64,000 bases of DNA from Chelonoidis abingdonii (Eukaryota > Chordata > Testudines > Testudinidae): positions 22,537,854 through 22,601,853 of the forward strand of contig NC_133790.1 of the NCBI RefSeq assembly GCF_003597395.2, in the 5' to 3' direction. The notes beneath the pieces are model-generated. The model was not told where the DNA came from, ran no database searches, and saw only the letters and a list, made by a program, of their open reading frames with translations. Every line of letters starts with the position of its first letter. Position 1 is the first letter of the stretch. The translations under genes were made by a program, and so were the position numbers. Positions 1-11,530 of this stretch are shown here, piece after piece.

Positions 1-1570
1 AAGAGAGAGAGAAGGAGATGGGTAAAAGCAATGTGAAAGAGAGACAGACAGACACAGACAGGTAGACATAGAAACAGGGTGAAGAGAGACAGAGAGAAGT
101 GATGGGGAGATAGGAAAGGAGGATCTGAGGAAAACAGATATAGAACAGGGGAGCTGGAAACAGCAAGGGTATAAGAAGGGGGGGGACAAAATGAATAGGC
201 AAAGAAGGGAAAGGGGTTTATTGGATGGAAAAGAAGATTGAGTTATGGGGAGCATCTTTCCTCTCAGGTAAGTGCTGTTCCTGTCTATTTTTTTCCTTCA
301 GCTATTGTAATGTGATCAGCTCCAAATCTGCCCAGACTCTCTAGAGGTCAGGCAACAGAACCGTCCCCGCTTAAATATTACAGTGAATATTAACCCTTAA
401 GTACTGTGCTCTCTATCTTGGGGCTATTGCTGGGGTTTTGTGTGTACTTCTTCTTGTTATGCTTTGTATTAATATCCTTTCCTTATAAAAAGGAATGGCC
501 ACAAAGCCGGTAAATCCTCTAACTGGAGTTTAATTTTCTCAAAAAAGATTGTGAGTAGCGGTTTGAGTCTCCAGAACATCACAGTCACCCTGTGCCTCCT
601 ATCTGCTCATAATCTTGGAGAGTCGCTTCAGTGCAGATGGATGAGATTTTGTGGCTAAGAATTTAATTGTGTTAGGTGGATTTGAAGGGTGATATCCTGA
701 AGTCCTTGCTCAGGCAGACCATCCATTGGAATCCCTAGGATTCATGTTGCTGAGTTAGAATTGCAGGAGCACAATTCTGATTCTGTCTATGGGCTTACTG
801 GAGTGAAATGAGTGTGATTGGTTCAGGAAGCTCATATTTTTTGGCTATTAAGAATAAATAATTGCATGTTCAGGCAAGTCATACAACAGTAGTCTGTAGA
901 CTGCACACTTGTCTATATTCAGTGTTCATGATGGGAGATGGAGGATAGAAGGGTAATGTCGACCTGGATTGCCAACCAATTTGGCTTGCACTTCTTCATC
1001 TGAAATTCCCACTGAAATCAATGGGAGTCTTACATCCACAAAGATATGAAGATCAGGCTCTCTTAATTTGTCTCTACTGACAAATACTTGACTCTAGCTA
1101 AAATCAGTAAAATAAAAATATACATCTTGGTAAAAATGGCAAGAGAATTTAGGAGTATTCTTCCCTCCTATGATGAGAATTCCCACACTACATGATAGAA
1201 GTTAAATATGATGGCTTCTTTTTTTATTTTTTTCTAACAATTGAAATGGTGGCTTCTGTAAAAACTGACAAACAGTTGAAGTGACAGAAGTTGTACAGCT
1301 CCCAGATTTTTCTAAAGTCATTGTTTCCCAGATGATATTAGCACTTTTAATATGTAATGGGGCCCCATAGCACTTTGTGTATGCGTATTTTTTCAATGTC
1401 TTTGGAAGAGAACTGAACATTATTAAGGAACATGAAGCTTGTCAGTTTGGTTTTGGGGCTGGCATTGATGGGGAGAACTCTGCACCCCTAATGTATTTCA
1501 GGGAAGAGATGAAGGAAAGAGAAATAAAGGGACGGAGAGCAAGAAGGGGAAAGGAAAACCATGTCCTTAC
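1..1570 (-). other. HNF1A: HNF1A intron 1 (5' part, open at window edge)
   Basis: This stretch follows the exon 1 splice donor on the minus strand, so it is the beginning of HNF1A intron 1. Exon 2, which would start the POU-specific domain, is not in it. The first 240 bases are a purine-rich low-complexity tract with many GA and GACA steps. I recognise no repeat family or further exon in the rest. Confidence 0.8.
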
Positions 1571-1905
1571 TGTAATAGTCTGTCCACAACAGCCTTCTGG
1601 TGAGCAGCCTCCTCTGGACTCAGGTTTTCCAGCTCCTTCATGATTGGAGGGGTGAATTCCTCCCCATCGTCCGAGGTTTCCTCCTCGGACATCCTGGATT
1701 CCTCCATCCCATTGGACAGATTGGGAATTTCAGCACAGGGTTCCCCTTTTTCCACCTGGATGGCACTGATGGCACGCTGGCTTTCACTCTGCAGCGCATA
1801 GGGGTCCACTTCCCCAAGCGCTTTGATCAGGGTCTCCTTGGTTAGCCCTGACTCCAGCAATGCTCCCAGCAGCTCCATCTGAAGATGACTCAGCTTAGAG
1901 ACCAT
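1571..1905 (-). CDS. HNF1A: HNF1A coding exon 1 (hepatocyte nuclear factor 1-alpha, N-terminal part)
   Basis: This is the first coding exon of HNF1-alpha, a homeodomain transcription factor of liver, pancreatic beta cell, kidney and gut. I take the ATG whose first base is 1905. The frame is open a little further upstream but has no earlier ATG. It reads MVSKLSHLQ at the start, the short helical dimerisation domain (about residues 1-32, with [18 protein letters not shown]). An acidic variable linker follows ([12 protein letters not shown]), then [20 protein letters not shown], the highly conserved entry to the POU-specific domain. The exon holds 111 codons plus two bases and stops in a split glutamine codon (CA|G) at a GTAAGG donor (1570-1565). 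Human exon 1, from memory, has 108 codons plus two bases and the same split. Later exons (rest of POU-S, homeodomain, transactivation domain) lie beyond the left edge. No break is seen. Confidence 0.97.
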
Positions 1906-2129
1906 GGTCTTCACTCTGGTGTCCCTTGGATTTGAGTTTCAGCACGTTCTGCTTTCAGTCTTCCCTACACCATGTTCCTGAGGTAATACACCCAACTGTC
2001 AGCAGAGTGGGAATGGCATTAGACTCCCGCCTTTGCACCCCCCCAAAAAAAACAAAATTCAAAAATGAGCCACTTCAGACCCCCCACGACTGTCCTGAGC
2101 CAGTGCTGATAAAGGGACCCTTGGCTATC

Positions 2130-2137
2130 TGTTTACA
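2130..2137 (-). promoter_or_regulatory. Forkhead (FOXA/HNF3-type) site
   Basis: TGTAAACA on the minus strand matches the forkhead core exactly. It sits in the conserved HNF1A promoter block next to a CCAAT motif. Confidence 0.6.
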
Positions 2138-2191
2138 TTGGAGCAGTGTAAATTCTCCAAGGTTCATATTTATCCGTGTGCTTAGCAAGTT

Positions 2192-2211
2192 ACTGAACTT
2201 TGGACTTCAGC
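2192..2211 (-). promoter_or_regulatory. HNF4A binding site in the HNF1A promoter
   Basis: The plus strand reads ACTGAACTTTGGACTTCAGC. Its complement contains AAGTCCAAAGTTCA, a direct repeat of nuclear-receptor half sites spaced by one base. This is the known HNF4A element of the HNF1A promoter, one link in the HNF4A-HNF1A regulatory circuit. Confidence 0.92.
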
Positions 2212-2227
2212 ACTGCAGCAGCAGTTC

Positions 2228-4055
2228 ACAAAGTGCAGCAGGGGGAGGGGAAAAGGTAGAGAGGCAGAAGAGAAAAGGAGAGTAAAAGGAATGGACAGAG
2301 AAAAAGCCAGGATGGGAGACAGATAGAAGAGAGAAATGGAAAGAAAATTGAATGAGAAAGTGAGAGCGGAGAAGTCTGACTGGTTCTTGGCCCTATTGGT
2401 TAAGAACAGGGATAGGCTTGAGGAACCAGAAGCATGGGACTAAGCCCCACCGAAACCTTTGGGTTGGGAATTAGGGGCCTCCGCAGCTCATCCAATCTTT
2501 GTGTACCACACCCTAGGCATCAAGTACAACCTCTGGATTTATTTTAATATTCTAAGATCTACCATACTCTCAAAGGGCTCCCATTGACTTCAGTGGGACA
2601 GGCTGGGGCACTAAATGACTGCTGAGCCAGTTCCCCAAGTTGGCACTTACCTGTCCCCATTTCTCTTCATTGGAACCTGCTGCCTTTATTGTTGTTTTGG
2701 TGAGTGTTCACAGTGTGTACTCTTTACAAAGGAGACATGGGGCCTGCCCCACTGAATTTATAATCTAAGCAGGCAAACAAAATAAACATGCAAGCTGTGT
2801 TCTGGGTATTGGTGCACTTCTAAAGGTTCCTGGCTTGCCTACAACTGCTCCTCCTCTCCCTATGAGTGCCACCCACAGTGACTTCATTTATCAACACCAT
2901 AGTTTTACGCCATTGATACTAACCTGTTTTAGGGATCTACTCCCAACTGTTGGATGTCTTTTTAAAAGATCTGCACTAGTTAATCCCAAAAGGTGTGGGC
3001 TTGATGCAGGAATCACTTGGTCAAATTCTCTGCATATAGGAAGTCAGATTAGATGTTAATAATGGTCCCTTTTCACCTTAACACTTGTGAATTAATGTCT
3101 CTGCTCTGACTGGCTAACGGAAGGCATAATTAAAATAATCAACTTGTAATAGTCTAATCTCCCAATACTGATTTTATAGCTTGTGCCATCTTGACTGGGA
3201 ATGGGTGATTGTTTCCCCTGTGGGAGCAGAGAGGGGAAGATTTTAACCATAATGTTTTACTGGGGGGGTCTTTGTAGATTCTCTCCCACACATTTGTCTC
3301 CCTTTTATATGTTCCCCTCTAAGGCCCAAGATGAGGAGGGCTGGATGGAGCTCCCTCCACAGCCCAAGAACTGACCAAAGGTGATGCTGCAGAGTGACCT
3401 GGGGCACTCCCTTCCCTTTGGGGGCTTCCCAAGCCTCACTCTGTAGAGGTTCAATTGCACGCTGAGCCAGAGAAGAACAAAGCTTTTCAAAATGGATCCC
3501 CATTATGACAAGACAACAAGCTAGGCCAGTTCTAGGCATGGGCAAGGAAGGTGGTTGCCCTTACCAGCAAGTTCCGAGGGTTTTGGTGGTATTTTTTTCT
3601 CCACTCGGTTGATTGGCCATCTGTTTTTCTTTGGTGTTTGTTTTCTTTGGCCACAATAGGGGGCACTAAAAACATTTTCTGCCCTGGCCAGCAAAACTCC
3701 TAGGGCTGCTTCTGACAACAAATGATCAGTGGATTGCTGGGTCAGCCCTTCAGCAGGGATTTTCACTAATAGTTTGCCTTTGTTTCAGATGTTGTCTGCT
3801 CCAGAAAGCACCTCCTCCCCTTGGAACAGGGCAGAATACACAAGTAAAGTTAACATGGCTAACCTGAGGTCCTGGAACACAGCCTCAGCCTGGTTAAAGG
3901 CACAGCTTACTATAGTCTGAGCCCCAATTGTAAGTTTGGAAAGCTTTTGTTGTCATTACAAAACACAGCTGTGATGCATGTAGCTATGAAACTGCAAACC
4001 CCTTGTTTTCCGTGCACTGCACCTATATGTCTCTAGGACCTCTGCATGCAGACAC
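2228..4055. other. HNF1A-SPPL3 intergenic sequence, no gene seen
   Basis: From 2228 to about 2370 the plus strand is almost purely purine (a GA-rich tract just outside the HNF1A promoter). The rest shows no recognisable exon. A small common element reading CCCATTGACTTCAGTGGGA is present near 2580. Confidence 0.5.
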
Positions 4056-4067
4056 AACAGCCATAGT

Positions 4068-4255
4068 ATCAGAGGGGTAGCCGTGTTAGTCTGGATCTGT
4101 AAAAGCAGCAAAGAGTCCTGTGGCATCTTATAGACTAACAGACGTATTGGAGCATGAGCATGCATGCATTCGATGAAGTGGGTATTCACCCATGAAAGCT
4201 CATGCTCCAATATGTCTGTTAGTCTATAAGGTACCACAGGACACTCTGCTGCTTT
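4068..4255. mobile_element. Inverted-repeat end of a chelonian interspersed element, 12-bp target duplication
   Basis: The insert is flanked on both sides by AACAGCCATAGT (4056-4067 and 4256-4267), a perfect 12-bp target-site duplication. Inside, the left half (AAAGAGTCCTGTGGCATCTT, then ATAGACTAACAG and GTATTGGAGCATGAGC) is repeated in reverse complement in the right half, ending in GGTACCACAGGACACTCTGC. The result is a fold-back structure of about 190 bases. The same arm occurs at 11068-11160 next to a coding relic that resembles a GIY-YIG domain. I infer a Penelope-like or similar retroelement end. The family name is not proven. Confidence 0.7.
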
Positions 4256-4704
4256 AACAGCCATAGTGTTCTTGCTGTTCTTTCCTGGGGTGTTTTCCTT
4301 AAACTAAAATAAATCATTCAGACTGAAAATGTATTTTTATTTTAAGAATGTTTCTATTTGTTGTCTCAAACATACAACAAAATAAAGAGCAGAATGGAAA
4401 ACATCTAGACAAACAGAGTTCACATTCTGATCAAACAACTGTGGGTGGAAAACTTTAAAGGGAAACATATAAAGTTTCTGTCTGGTCTAAGGTGCTCCTC
4501 AGTATTTAGGGAAAAATAGAAAAGTAATGTAATTATTTTTTTAAACGACAGTCCTGATTTGGAGTGTAGGTTAATGGTGCATGCATTTTCTTTGTGTATA
4601 GAAAAATATAACATTAATTAAAAGGATTCTTTCAGGTTAAAAAATTATGCGTTTTCTGCCCTGGGTTATACTTTAGCTAAAACCTGAAATAATTTTGTAT
4701 AGTT

Positions 4705-5445
4705 TAATGTCAGAAGAGACCTAGTCTGGCCTCCTGTATATCACAGGCCACCGACCCCATGAAACCCAAATGAGATCTAAGTATTAGGATCCATAGAAGA
4801 CTGCCAATCTGACCTGTGGGGAAATTCCTTCCCAACCCCACATATGGTGATCAGTTAGAGCCTGAACATATGAGCAAGAATCAGTCAGCCAAACACTTGC
4901 GAAAGGTAATGCTTGGGATTGGTGCCATCTCAGAGCTCTGGCCCACCCCACTGATGTCCCATTTCTAGCCATGGTCATCCCTGATCCTTCAAAGGAAGGA
5001 GATAATAAAACCCTCACAGAATACATTAGGGAGTGGGCAGAATCCCTTCCTGATACCTGTCAGTTCCCAGCTGAAACCCAGACACATGAGCTTCAGGAAC
5101 ATATGACATAAACCAGAAGTGAGATCTACTCCCACCATCACAAGCAATCCTATTATACGGTTCTCATAAATTTGTCCAGCTCTCCCTTAAAACTAATTAA
5201 GTTGTTTGGACCCCCAATTTCTGTTGGGAGGCTGTTCCAGAACTTCACCCTTCTGACGGTTAGAAACCTTCTAATTTCCACCTTGAATTTGTTCATGGCC
5301 AATTTTATATCCATTTGTTCTTGTGCTGATTTGCAAAAAATAAATAATGAACCTAGACTAGTCGAGTTCATCATTGTCTCCTATAATTTCACTTTCTGGT
5401 TCATCTCTATTACAAAGATGCTGGAAAGGAATGTTATTCTTTAAA
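4705..5445 (-). mobile_element. CR1 LINE 3' fragment (antisense)
   Basis: The sequence AGAAGAGACCTAGTCTGGCCTCCTGTATATCACAGG, here split across 4711-4746, is the reverse of the typical CR1 3' end. Downstream, 5160-5374 in reverse translates to FWNSLPTEIGG and FKGELDKFMRTV, the C-terminal end of CR1 ORF2. The copy is interrupted and decayed. Confidence 0.75.
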
Positions 5446-5449
5446 ATAA

Positions 5450-6300
5450 ACTTTGTTCTTTGCAGCAATAATAATAAAAATAACCGTGGAAATATTTGTA
5501 TTGTTAAGTTTTGTAAAAATTAACTTTTTCTAATCCCAAATTTGGGCTCTGTTTTGACCTACCAGTACCTCTTTTAATATAAATGGAAAATTATTTCCTG
5601 GGCAATTAAAATATAATAGTAAATTTAACTTCTGTCTATTAGTTTCACTGTCAGATTGTTAGGCACTATCACAGTGATGTTAATGTCTGGGCTGCAGTCA
5701 CTGCAGAGGAAGAGTTAAATCCAAACAAACTCCTTCTACTGTTTCTTTTTAAGATCATTATATCAATATTAAATTTAGTAAACTTACTTTAAAATCACAA
5801 CCCCCCAAATTCTAGACTTAATTGGACCTGACACTTTGCCTTTCAAAAATTGAGTTTGGGACAATAGGAACAATGCTAGGAAGGCTCCAGTGTGAGATGG
5901 AGATTCTGGGATTGCCTCATGTCATTGCAGGAATCTTTCTCCTTCACTGCATCTTCCTACACTAAAATGGGTTATTCTGTATCTTGGTCTCATTCTTACT
6001 AAAATAAAAAAACAACCTTCAGGTTCCATATTCATGGTATGTGGGAATAAAATGAGGAATCTCTCTTCCGAATGGATTTGTTATGGTGCAGCCAAGTCAC
6101 AGGAGCCCAAGTTCTAGTCAGCATCAGCACTTGGAAATTGTAGGGGGTTCAAGGTTTTCAAAAACGATACATTAGCAGTCTCAGATGCCTTCATTTGTGG
6201 ACCTCAAAGTGATTTACAAACATTAATGAATTAAGCATCACAATCACATACCCTGAAAAGGTAGACGAATTAAAATAATTATATAGCATTTTTCATTTGC
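5450..6300. other. Intergenic sequence, nothing recognised
   Basis: AT-rich sequence without long open frames, splice-bounded coding similarity or a repeat family that I recognise. Confidence 0.4.
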
Positions 6301-6302
6301 AG

Positions 6303-6455
6303 AGCTTAAATTGCATTATGATGTGGGTATTTTGCGGATGGAAACCAAGGTACCTAAAGGTTAAGTAGCTTTTCCAGGGTCATGTAGGAAACATGTTGCA
6401 GAGCCATGAATAAAGGCCAGCTCTCCAAGCCTTAATCACAAGATCATCCTCCTTC
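6303..6455 (-). repeat. MIR SINE relic
   Basis: The series GTTAAGTAGCTTTTCCAGGG, then TCATGTAGGAA, GCAGAGCCATGAAT and CCAGCTCTCC follows the reverse complement of the MIR core, where MIR has a GTTAAGTAACTTGCCCAAGG-like run. It is old and diverged. Confidence 0.65.
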
Positions 6456-7353
6456 CTGCCATTTGGGACTCCTTTGAGTTCAGATGCCTAACAAAAATAT
6501 GAACTGACACTGACCATATAAAGGTTGCTGCTCATGTTAGGGACTTGAAGTCTTGTGTGACACTGTCCAATGACCTGTTCTGGCTAGGTTTGGAGCAGAG
6601 CTGGTTGGGTCTTGAGAAAACTATCTCCACTTCTTATTCATCAAAGCAAAGGTGATTGTGACCCACAGTCTTTAAATGTGCAGGAGACAGCAAAGGAATA
6701 AAGAGTAAGCAATGTCTTGGGGAAACTCCCTATTTTCTGGTGAAAAAAGGTGATGAGTTACCTCTGAATGGCTACCATGGACAGAGCACAGTCCTGGGAG
6801 ATTGCCTGTGGGATTCCAGAGAGCAATTCAGGGGTACAGCTCACATTTCCCATGGACAGATGCAATTATCACAGTTGTGTCCATTTGGTCGGTTTAGGTG
6901 GGAAGTACTGTAGCAATTAGCACCTCTTAGCAGACTTCACACATGTGGCATTTATCAGTTTGGATGTAGACTTGACACAGACCAGGAGCAAAGTGTAAAC
7001 CAGCCATTGGCATTTTTGCCACTACTGAGAGCCTCTGAAGGGGTATAATAGTCCCACACAACCTTATTAAACCTTTCACAGATAATGCAATGTGCATTCT
7101 ATATTTTTGTGAAAAGGGGAAAGTTAATTTACAGTGATTGAGACCAATTTTTTAAAAAAGATACTTTATCTTTGAAGGACTTAAAAAGTCTTCTGCTCTT
7201 TCATGAATACATCTGGGATTTATGTTTCCAAGTCCTGCTCTATATCATCATACTGTGAAGATGGTGGCTTCCCATTTGATTGTGAATTATTCTATTTAGT
7301 TATATTTAAGACCTTAACATTTCTCCATCGCACTTGTAAAGTGCCTAGTATAG

Positions 7354-7543
7354 TACACCTCTACCTCAATAGAACGCTGTCCTCGGGAGCCAAAAAATTG
7401 TACCGCGTTATAGGTGAAACCGCGTTATATCAAACTTGCTTTGATCCACCAGCGTGTGCAGCCCCACCTCCCAGAGCACTGCTTTACCGCATTATATCCA
7501 AATTCGTGTTATATCGGGTCACGTTATATCGGGTAGAGCTGTA
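7354..7543. mobile_element. MITE copy A with TACACCTCTACC termini
   Basis: The element starts TACACCTCTACC and ends GGTAGAGCTGTA, giving short terminal inverted repeats. TA at the outer edges fits a Tc1/mariner-type TA insertion. A second copy of the same family lies at 60379-60554. Shared inner runs include ACGCTGTCCTC, GGAGCCAAAAA, CTTGCTTTGATC and GCAGCCCC. No protein is encoded. Confidence 0.8.
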
Positions 7544-7544
7544 G

Positions 7545-10500
7545 TATGTTTCTCTTAATCTTTTTAGAGTTTGCTCCTCTGTGTAGTGTAGTGTAATGAC
7601 CTCACTATTCTGTGCAACATAGAGAATTATCTTCTGTATTACACAGCAGCTTTCCTTGAATTGAGTACTTTGGGCACAAACATACCTGTCCAGGAAGTGC
7701 CCCCATTTCTTCTGAACACCACCTAAGCTTAGACACATTTGATTTCTTGGTTGCTTCTTGGGAACAGCCCACTCTTGACAAGAGGAGCCAACATCTGGGC
7801 TCATTACTGAAAGACACAAGTGAGGAAGATAACATCCAATACTGTTTCTTTAAAACCACAGGATACAGCTTCTTGATGCACCCAGAAACCATCTCTCAGC
7901 TAGTCCTGGTCCCCCTTGCAACCTCCAGACATGGAAAATTTCAGAATGGCTGCATCTGAAGGCCAGTTGGAACAAAAGGACTTACTACTTTTAATCTTTC
8001 AGAGGTACCTATTCTAAACTCCAGATGCCTGGACAAATAATTACAACAAAAAGAGAAGGTAAACATTCTTAATATAAAAACGTTACTCCCTAAAAGCTGT
8101 TCCCCAACATAATCCATCAAATCACAGATAAACTGATAAGCAGTTCAGAACCCCATCAAATAATACCCCACCTCAAATCCTCCCTTCCTGAACAACCCAA
8201 GAGAAAAGATGAGCTTTGCAACATGTTTTACAGCTGACATACTGGCTCTATCAGACTGTGAAGCAAGAGGGCAGGGGGAAAATGTCTCATTGATAACCTT
8301 ACCAGCAGTGCTCTTTCTTATAAATTAAGGGTTTGTTAGATCAGGTACCTCTGATTATTGCAACTGGGTGCAGTATCCCATGAGGACGTTATAGTTGTGG
8401 AATAGGTTAAAGGAGGAGGCTGCAGTGCTTTACCCATCTAAGTTACAGTCCTACTACTAGAGCAAGAACTAAAATGTACAGTGGCACAAATTTGGACAGC
8501 AGAGATTCTTGAGACTTAATGGCATGGCACCTGACAGGTTTTGCCATAATAATGAATGTTTGGATGATAAGGACTTGTTTTTGCTGCATCAATGGTCTTG
8601 TTTAATATAAATGTTCAGTGTTTGCGGACTTCCTTACCTGAAATAACTGACTTACTGAGTTGTGAATGACTTGATTAATTTACGCTGTAATGTGAACTAA
8701 GTTACCATGCTTCATATGATGTTTGCAGCTCTACTAGCGAAAGGAAGGTTTTAAGATTCAAAGGCTCAAAATGACACTTGTCTGTTTTTCTTATATCTGT
8801 TTTCAACATCCATTTTATTGTTTTCCATGCCTGTTTTTTTTGCAAAATCAATTCACTACTCTTTTCCTCCCAATTATGAATAAACATAATTACAGCAGCC
8901 CAGTGCTTAAGATTAACCCTTCAATGACAAAATAATATGAGTAACCCTACATTAATAAAGAAACTTGCTCAACCCCGTGTTCATAAGCAACTTTACATTA
9001 ACAAATCAGTGTGAATTCATAAAGGAGAAATAAATAAAGAAGGAAGCAGATTTTAGGTTCAAGCTTCTGTATGTGATTTTTTTAAGGGTGAGATAAAAAA
9101 ATGACATCTCCTTTCTAAAGTTCTGTGTATGTTACTTTCAGATAATAATGAATAATCTCCTTCACCCCCCCCCCAAACAGTGGACAGGACAGCGTACTGC
9201 ATGGGAGTTGTCTTAAAAGTGTTGAATTGCTGGCATTTCCTGACAGACTTTTGGAACAAGGTGTGTCTCCTGTATCTTGAACGAGGCATTCTATTCTACT
9301 GATAAATAATGCTTTGGTTTTGATTAACCATTCTAGTATTGTTGCTTTTGTCAAGAATATTTAATAAAATAGTTAACTGTGGATTAGCAGTCAGTGCCAC
9401 AGCATGAACGTACAATGTGGAGGTGTTATATAGGTATTATTCTTATTTTAGAGCTATATAAATTCTGCTTTTTACGGCCATCTATCTCCTAAATCAGAAG
9501 GTTGAATGAATAGAATTGAGAGCAAATTCAGGCCCATAACATCTGATTTGTTCTGTCAATAACATAAATTGTAACCATTGTATTGAATTACATCCATCAT
9601 ATTCAACTATTCCTCTTATACCTGCTGACAAATAAACATTGCAGTTTTTTATGGCAGAGTCAGCCCCTGACTTATCCACATCATGGCTCCAAGGAGCATC
9701 TGGGGAAGGAACAAATAAAAATCTTCCTATAATGAAGAGACCACCAGAGGGAGCCCATATAGCTCCATTAGTGTAACAGCCACACTGACATTACTACACC
9801 TCTAGCAGAGTGTTTCAAAGTACTTTACTGGCATGAATTAATTTAACTTCACTATCCTTCCTCTTCCCAGATAGAGAAGCTGTCCTCCTCCTCCTAATCC
9901 CCCCGTTATGGTGAAAAGGAGCTATTATAAGTGTAAAGGATGATGATTATGATGATTTGTGCCCTGGGAGCTCATTCTTAATTAACATGTGGGATTGTGA
10001 GAAATCCTGGATAACGTTTGGTTTTGTTTTTTTACAGGGTTACATGTCAGCTGTTCGTGCAAAACGTGAACACCTCAGCGGATGGAAGGGGTACCAAAAT
10101 ACATGATAATGAAGGGATTATGATGGGAAATTAGTTTGTAGTAGAGCAGGAGAGTAAACAGCTAATTTTTGGTAGGTACCGAACCTGGAGCCTTGTCCTC
10201 AGCAGAGCAATGTCTTGCCTCTTTAATTCCCCTTGCCACGTGGTGCAGGGAGTAGTTAAGATCAAGAAAACAGATGTTTTGATGCCCTTCCCTGACAATC
10301 CATCTCTCTAGGGAAATAATTGAAGATCTAATGGACATTTAAAATTAGACTGGACAAAGAACTAGAAAGTATGGTATAGGGAATGACCCTGCACTGGCCT
10401 TAGGGAGATGGAGGGAACAAGTCTTATTTATCTCTAGTTTCCTCTCTCTCTAAAGGAGGGTGAGGAGGATGTGCACACAGGTATGGCATCCTTTCATTCT

Positions 10501-11060
10501 TTGACATGCCTGGATAAACAGAGGTAGGAGCACACATTTAAACCATCTACAATGTTGAGATTCATATTAAGATCTTGAATGCAGAAGAACCCATTGCAGT
10601 TCTGAGATAAATTCTAAGACTAGAATTCTGATTTTTGCCTTCTTTCCCGCTCATTTCCATCCTCTCTGCTCCCCTCAAACCTCCAAAGAGCGGACAACCA
10701 TTCCTGTCATGTCTCTGTCTGCAAGGTGGTCATTTCACACTAGGCCACTCTGCTCTTCTCTCTCTATTTCCATCAGTGAGGAATCAAGACTGGCTCTGTT
10801 AGACTGACATCTGATAAAGATGATAAAGAGCCTGGGGGAGGGCTCTTTGCTGTCACTGGTGCCATCTGATTCCCCTCTACCACCCATTCTCTCCCATGCT
10901 GTTACCTTACTGTGCCCTAGGAGCTACTTAAGCAACAGGGACAAAGAAGGATCTTATTTGTTTGCTGCCAGCACTGAAATGGCTCTGACAGGTCTAGGCA
11001 CTGCAGCAGTGTATGTTCAAGGTGCAGTGCAGTGCAGCTCACTTGAAGAGGGACTGTAAT
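7545..11060. other. Intergenic sequence, nothing recognised
   Basis: Moderately AT-rich sequence between HNF1A and SPPL3. It has a C(9) run near 9167 and a short ATG-rich microsatellite near 9940. The short open frames have no recognisable domain. No further exon is supported. Confidence 0.4.
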
Positions 11061-11064
11061 GTCA

Positions 11065-11530
11065 AAAGCAACAAAGAGTCCTGTGGCTCCTTATAGACTA
11101 ACAGATGTATTGGAGCATAAGCTTTCGTGGGTGAATACCCGCTTCGTCAGATGCATGTAATGAAAATTTCCAGAGGCAGGTATAAATATGCAGGCCAGAA
11201 TCAGTCTGGAGATAACGAGGTTAGTTCAATCAGGGAGGATGAGGCCCTCTTCTAGCAGTTGAGGTGTGAAAACCAAGGGAGGAGAAACTGCTTTTGTAGT
11301 TGGCAAGCCATTCACAGTCTTTGTTTAATCCTGAGCTGATGGTGTCAAATTTGCAAATGAACTGAAGCTCAGCAGTTTCTCTTTGAAGTCTGGTCCTGAA
11401 GTTTTTTTGCTGTAGGATGGCTACCTTAAAATCTGCTATTGTGTGGCCAGGAAGGTTGTAATGTCAGACTCTGATATCACTGAAACTCAGAGTAAGGCTC
11501 TCCATCTCTTGCAGGTCTGAGGAGATTCTG
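11065..11530 (-). pseudogene. Penelope-like element relic with GIY-YIG-like C-terminus
   Basis: On the minus strand an open segment (about 11467 to 11262) reads HYNLPGHTIADFKVAILQQ, then RTRLQRETAELQFICKFDTI and SSGLNKDCEWLANYKSSF. The order H-N-x-P-G-H, D-x-K-V, R, E-x-x-x-I, K-F-D-T, G-L-N is that of the C-terminal half of the GIY-YIG endonuclease domain of Penelope-like retroelements. The expected catalytic Glu is in the ETAELQFI run. A TGA interrupts the frame just before HYNL, and more stops follow towards the 3' end. The 3' end (11160-11068) is the same inverted-repeat arm found at 4068-4255. Domain assignment is from pattern, not from a search. No GIY-YIG motif proper or reverse transcriptase is left here. 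Confidence 0.6.

Larger units (their letters stand above)
2115..2215 (-). promoter_or_regulatory. HNF1A: HNF1A proximal promoter
   Basis: The block lies 210-310 bases upstream of the HNF1A start codon. On the minus strand it reads, in order: the HNF4A element (2211-2192); a run containing CACACGGATAAATATGAACC with an AT-rich, TATA-like core (about 2168-2175); a CCAAT box (ATTGG on the plus strand at 2137-2141); and TGTAAACA, a forkhead/HNF3-type site (2137-2130). From memory, the mammalian HNF1A promoter has the same elements in the same order, with near-identical bases between them. This supports liver-type control through HNF4A and FOXA factors. The transcription start itself cannot be placed from sequence alone. 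Confidence 0.88.

Noticed and set aside
1377..1643. 88-codon plus-strand frame overlapping HNF1A exon 1
   Set aside because: It is the opposite strand of a real exon, with no domain or start context.
2570..2610. CCCATTGACTTCAGTGGGA-type motif as a regulatory site
   Set aside because: Similar text recurs at about 1005 and 22535, so it is a dispersed repeat fragment and not a site specific to HNF1A.
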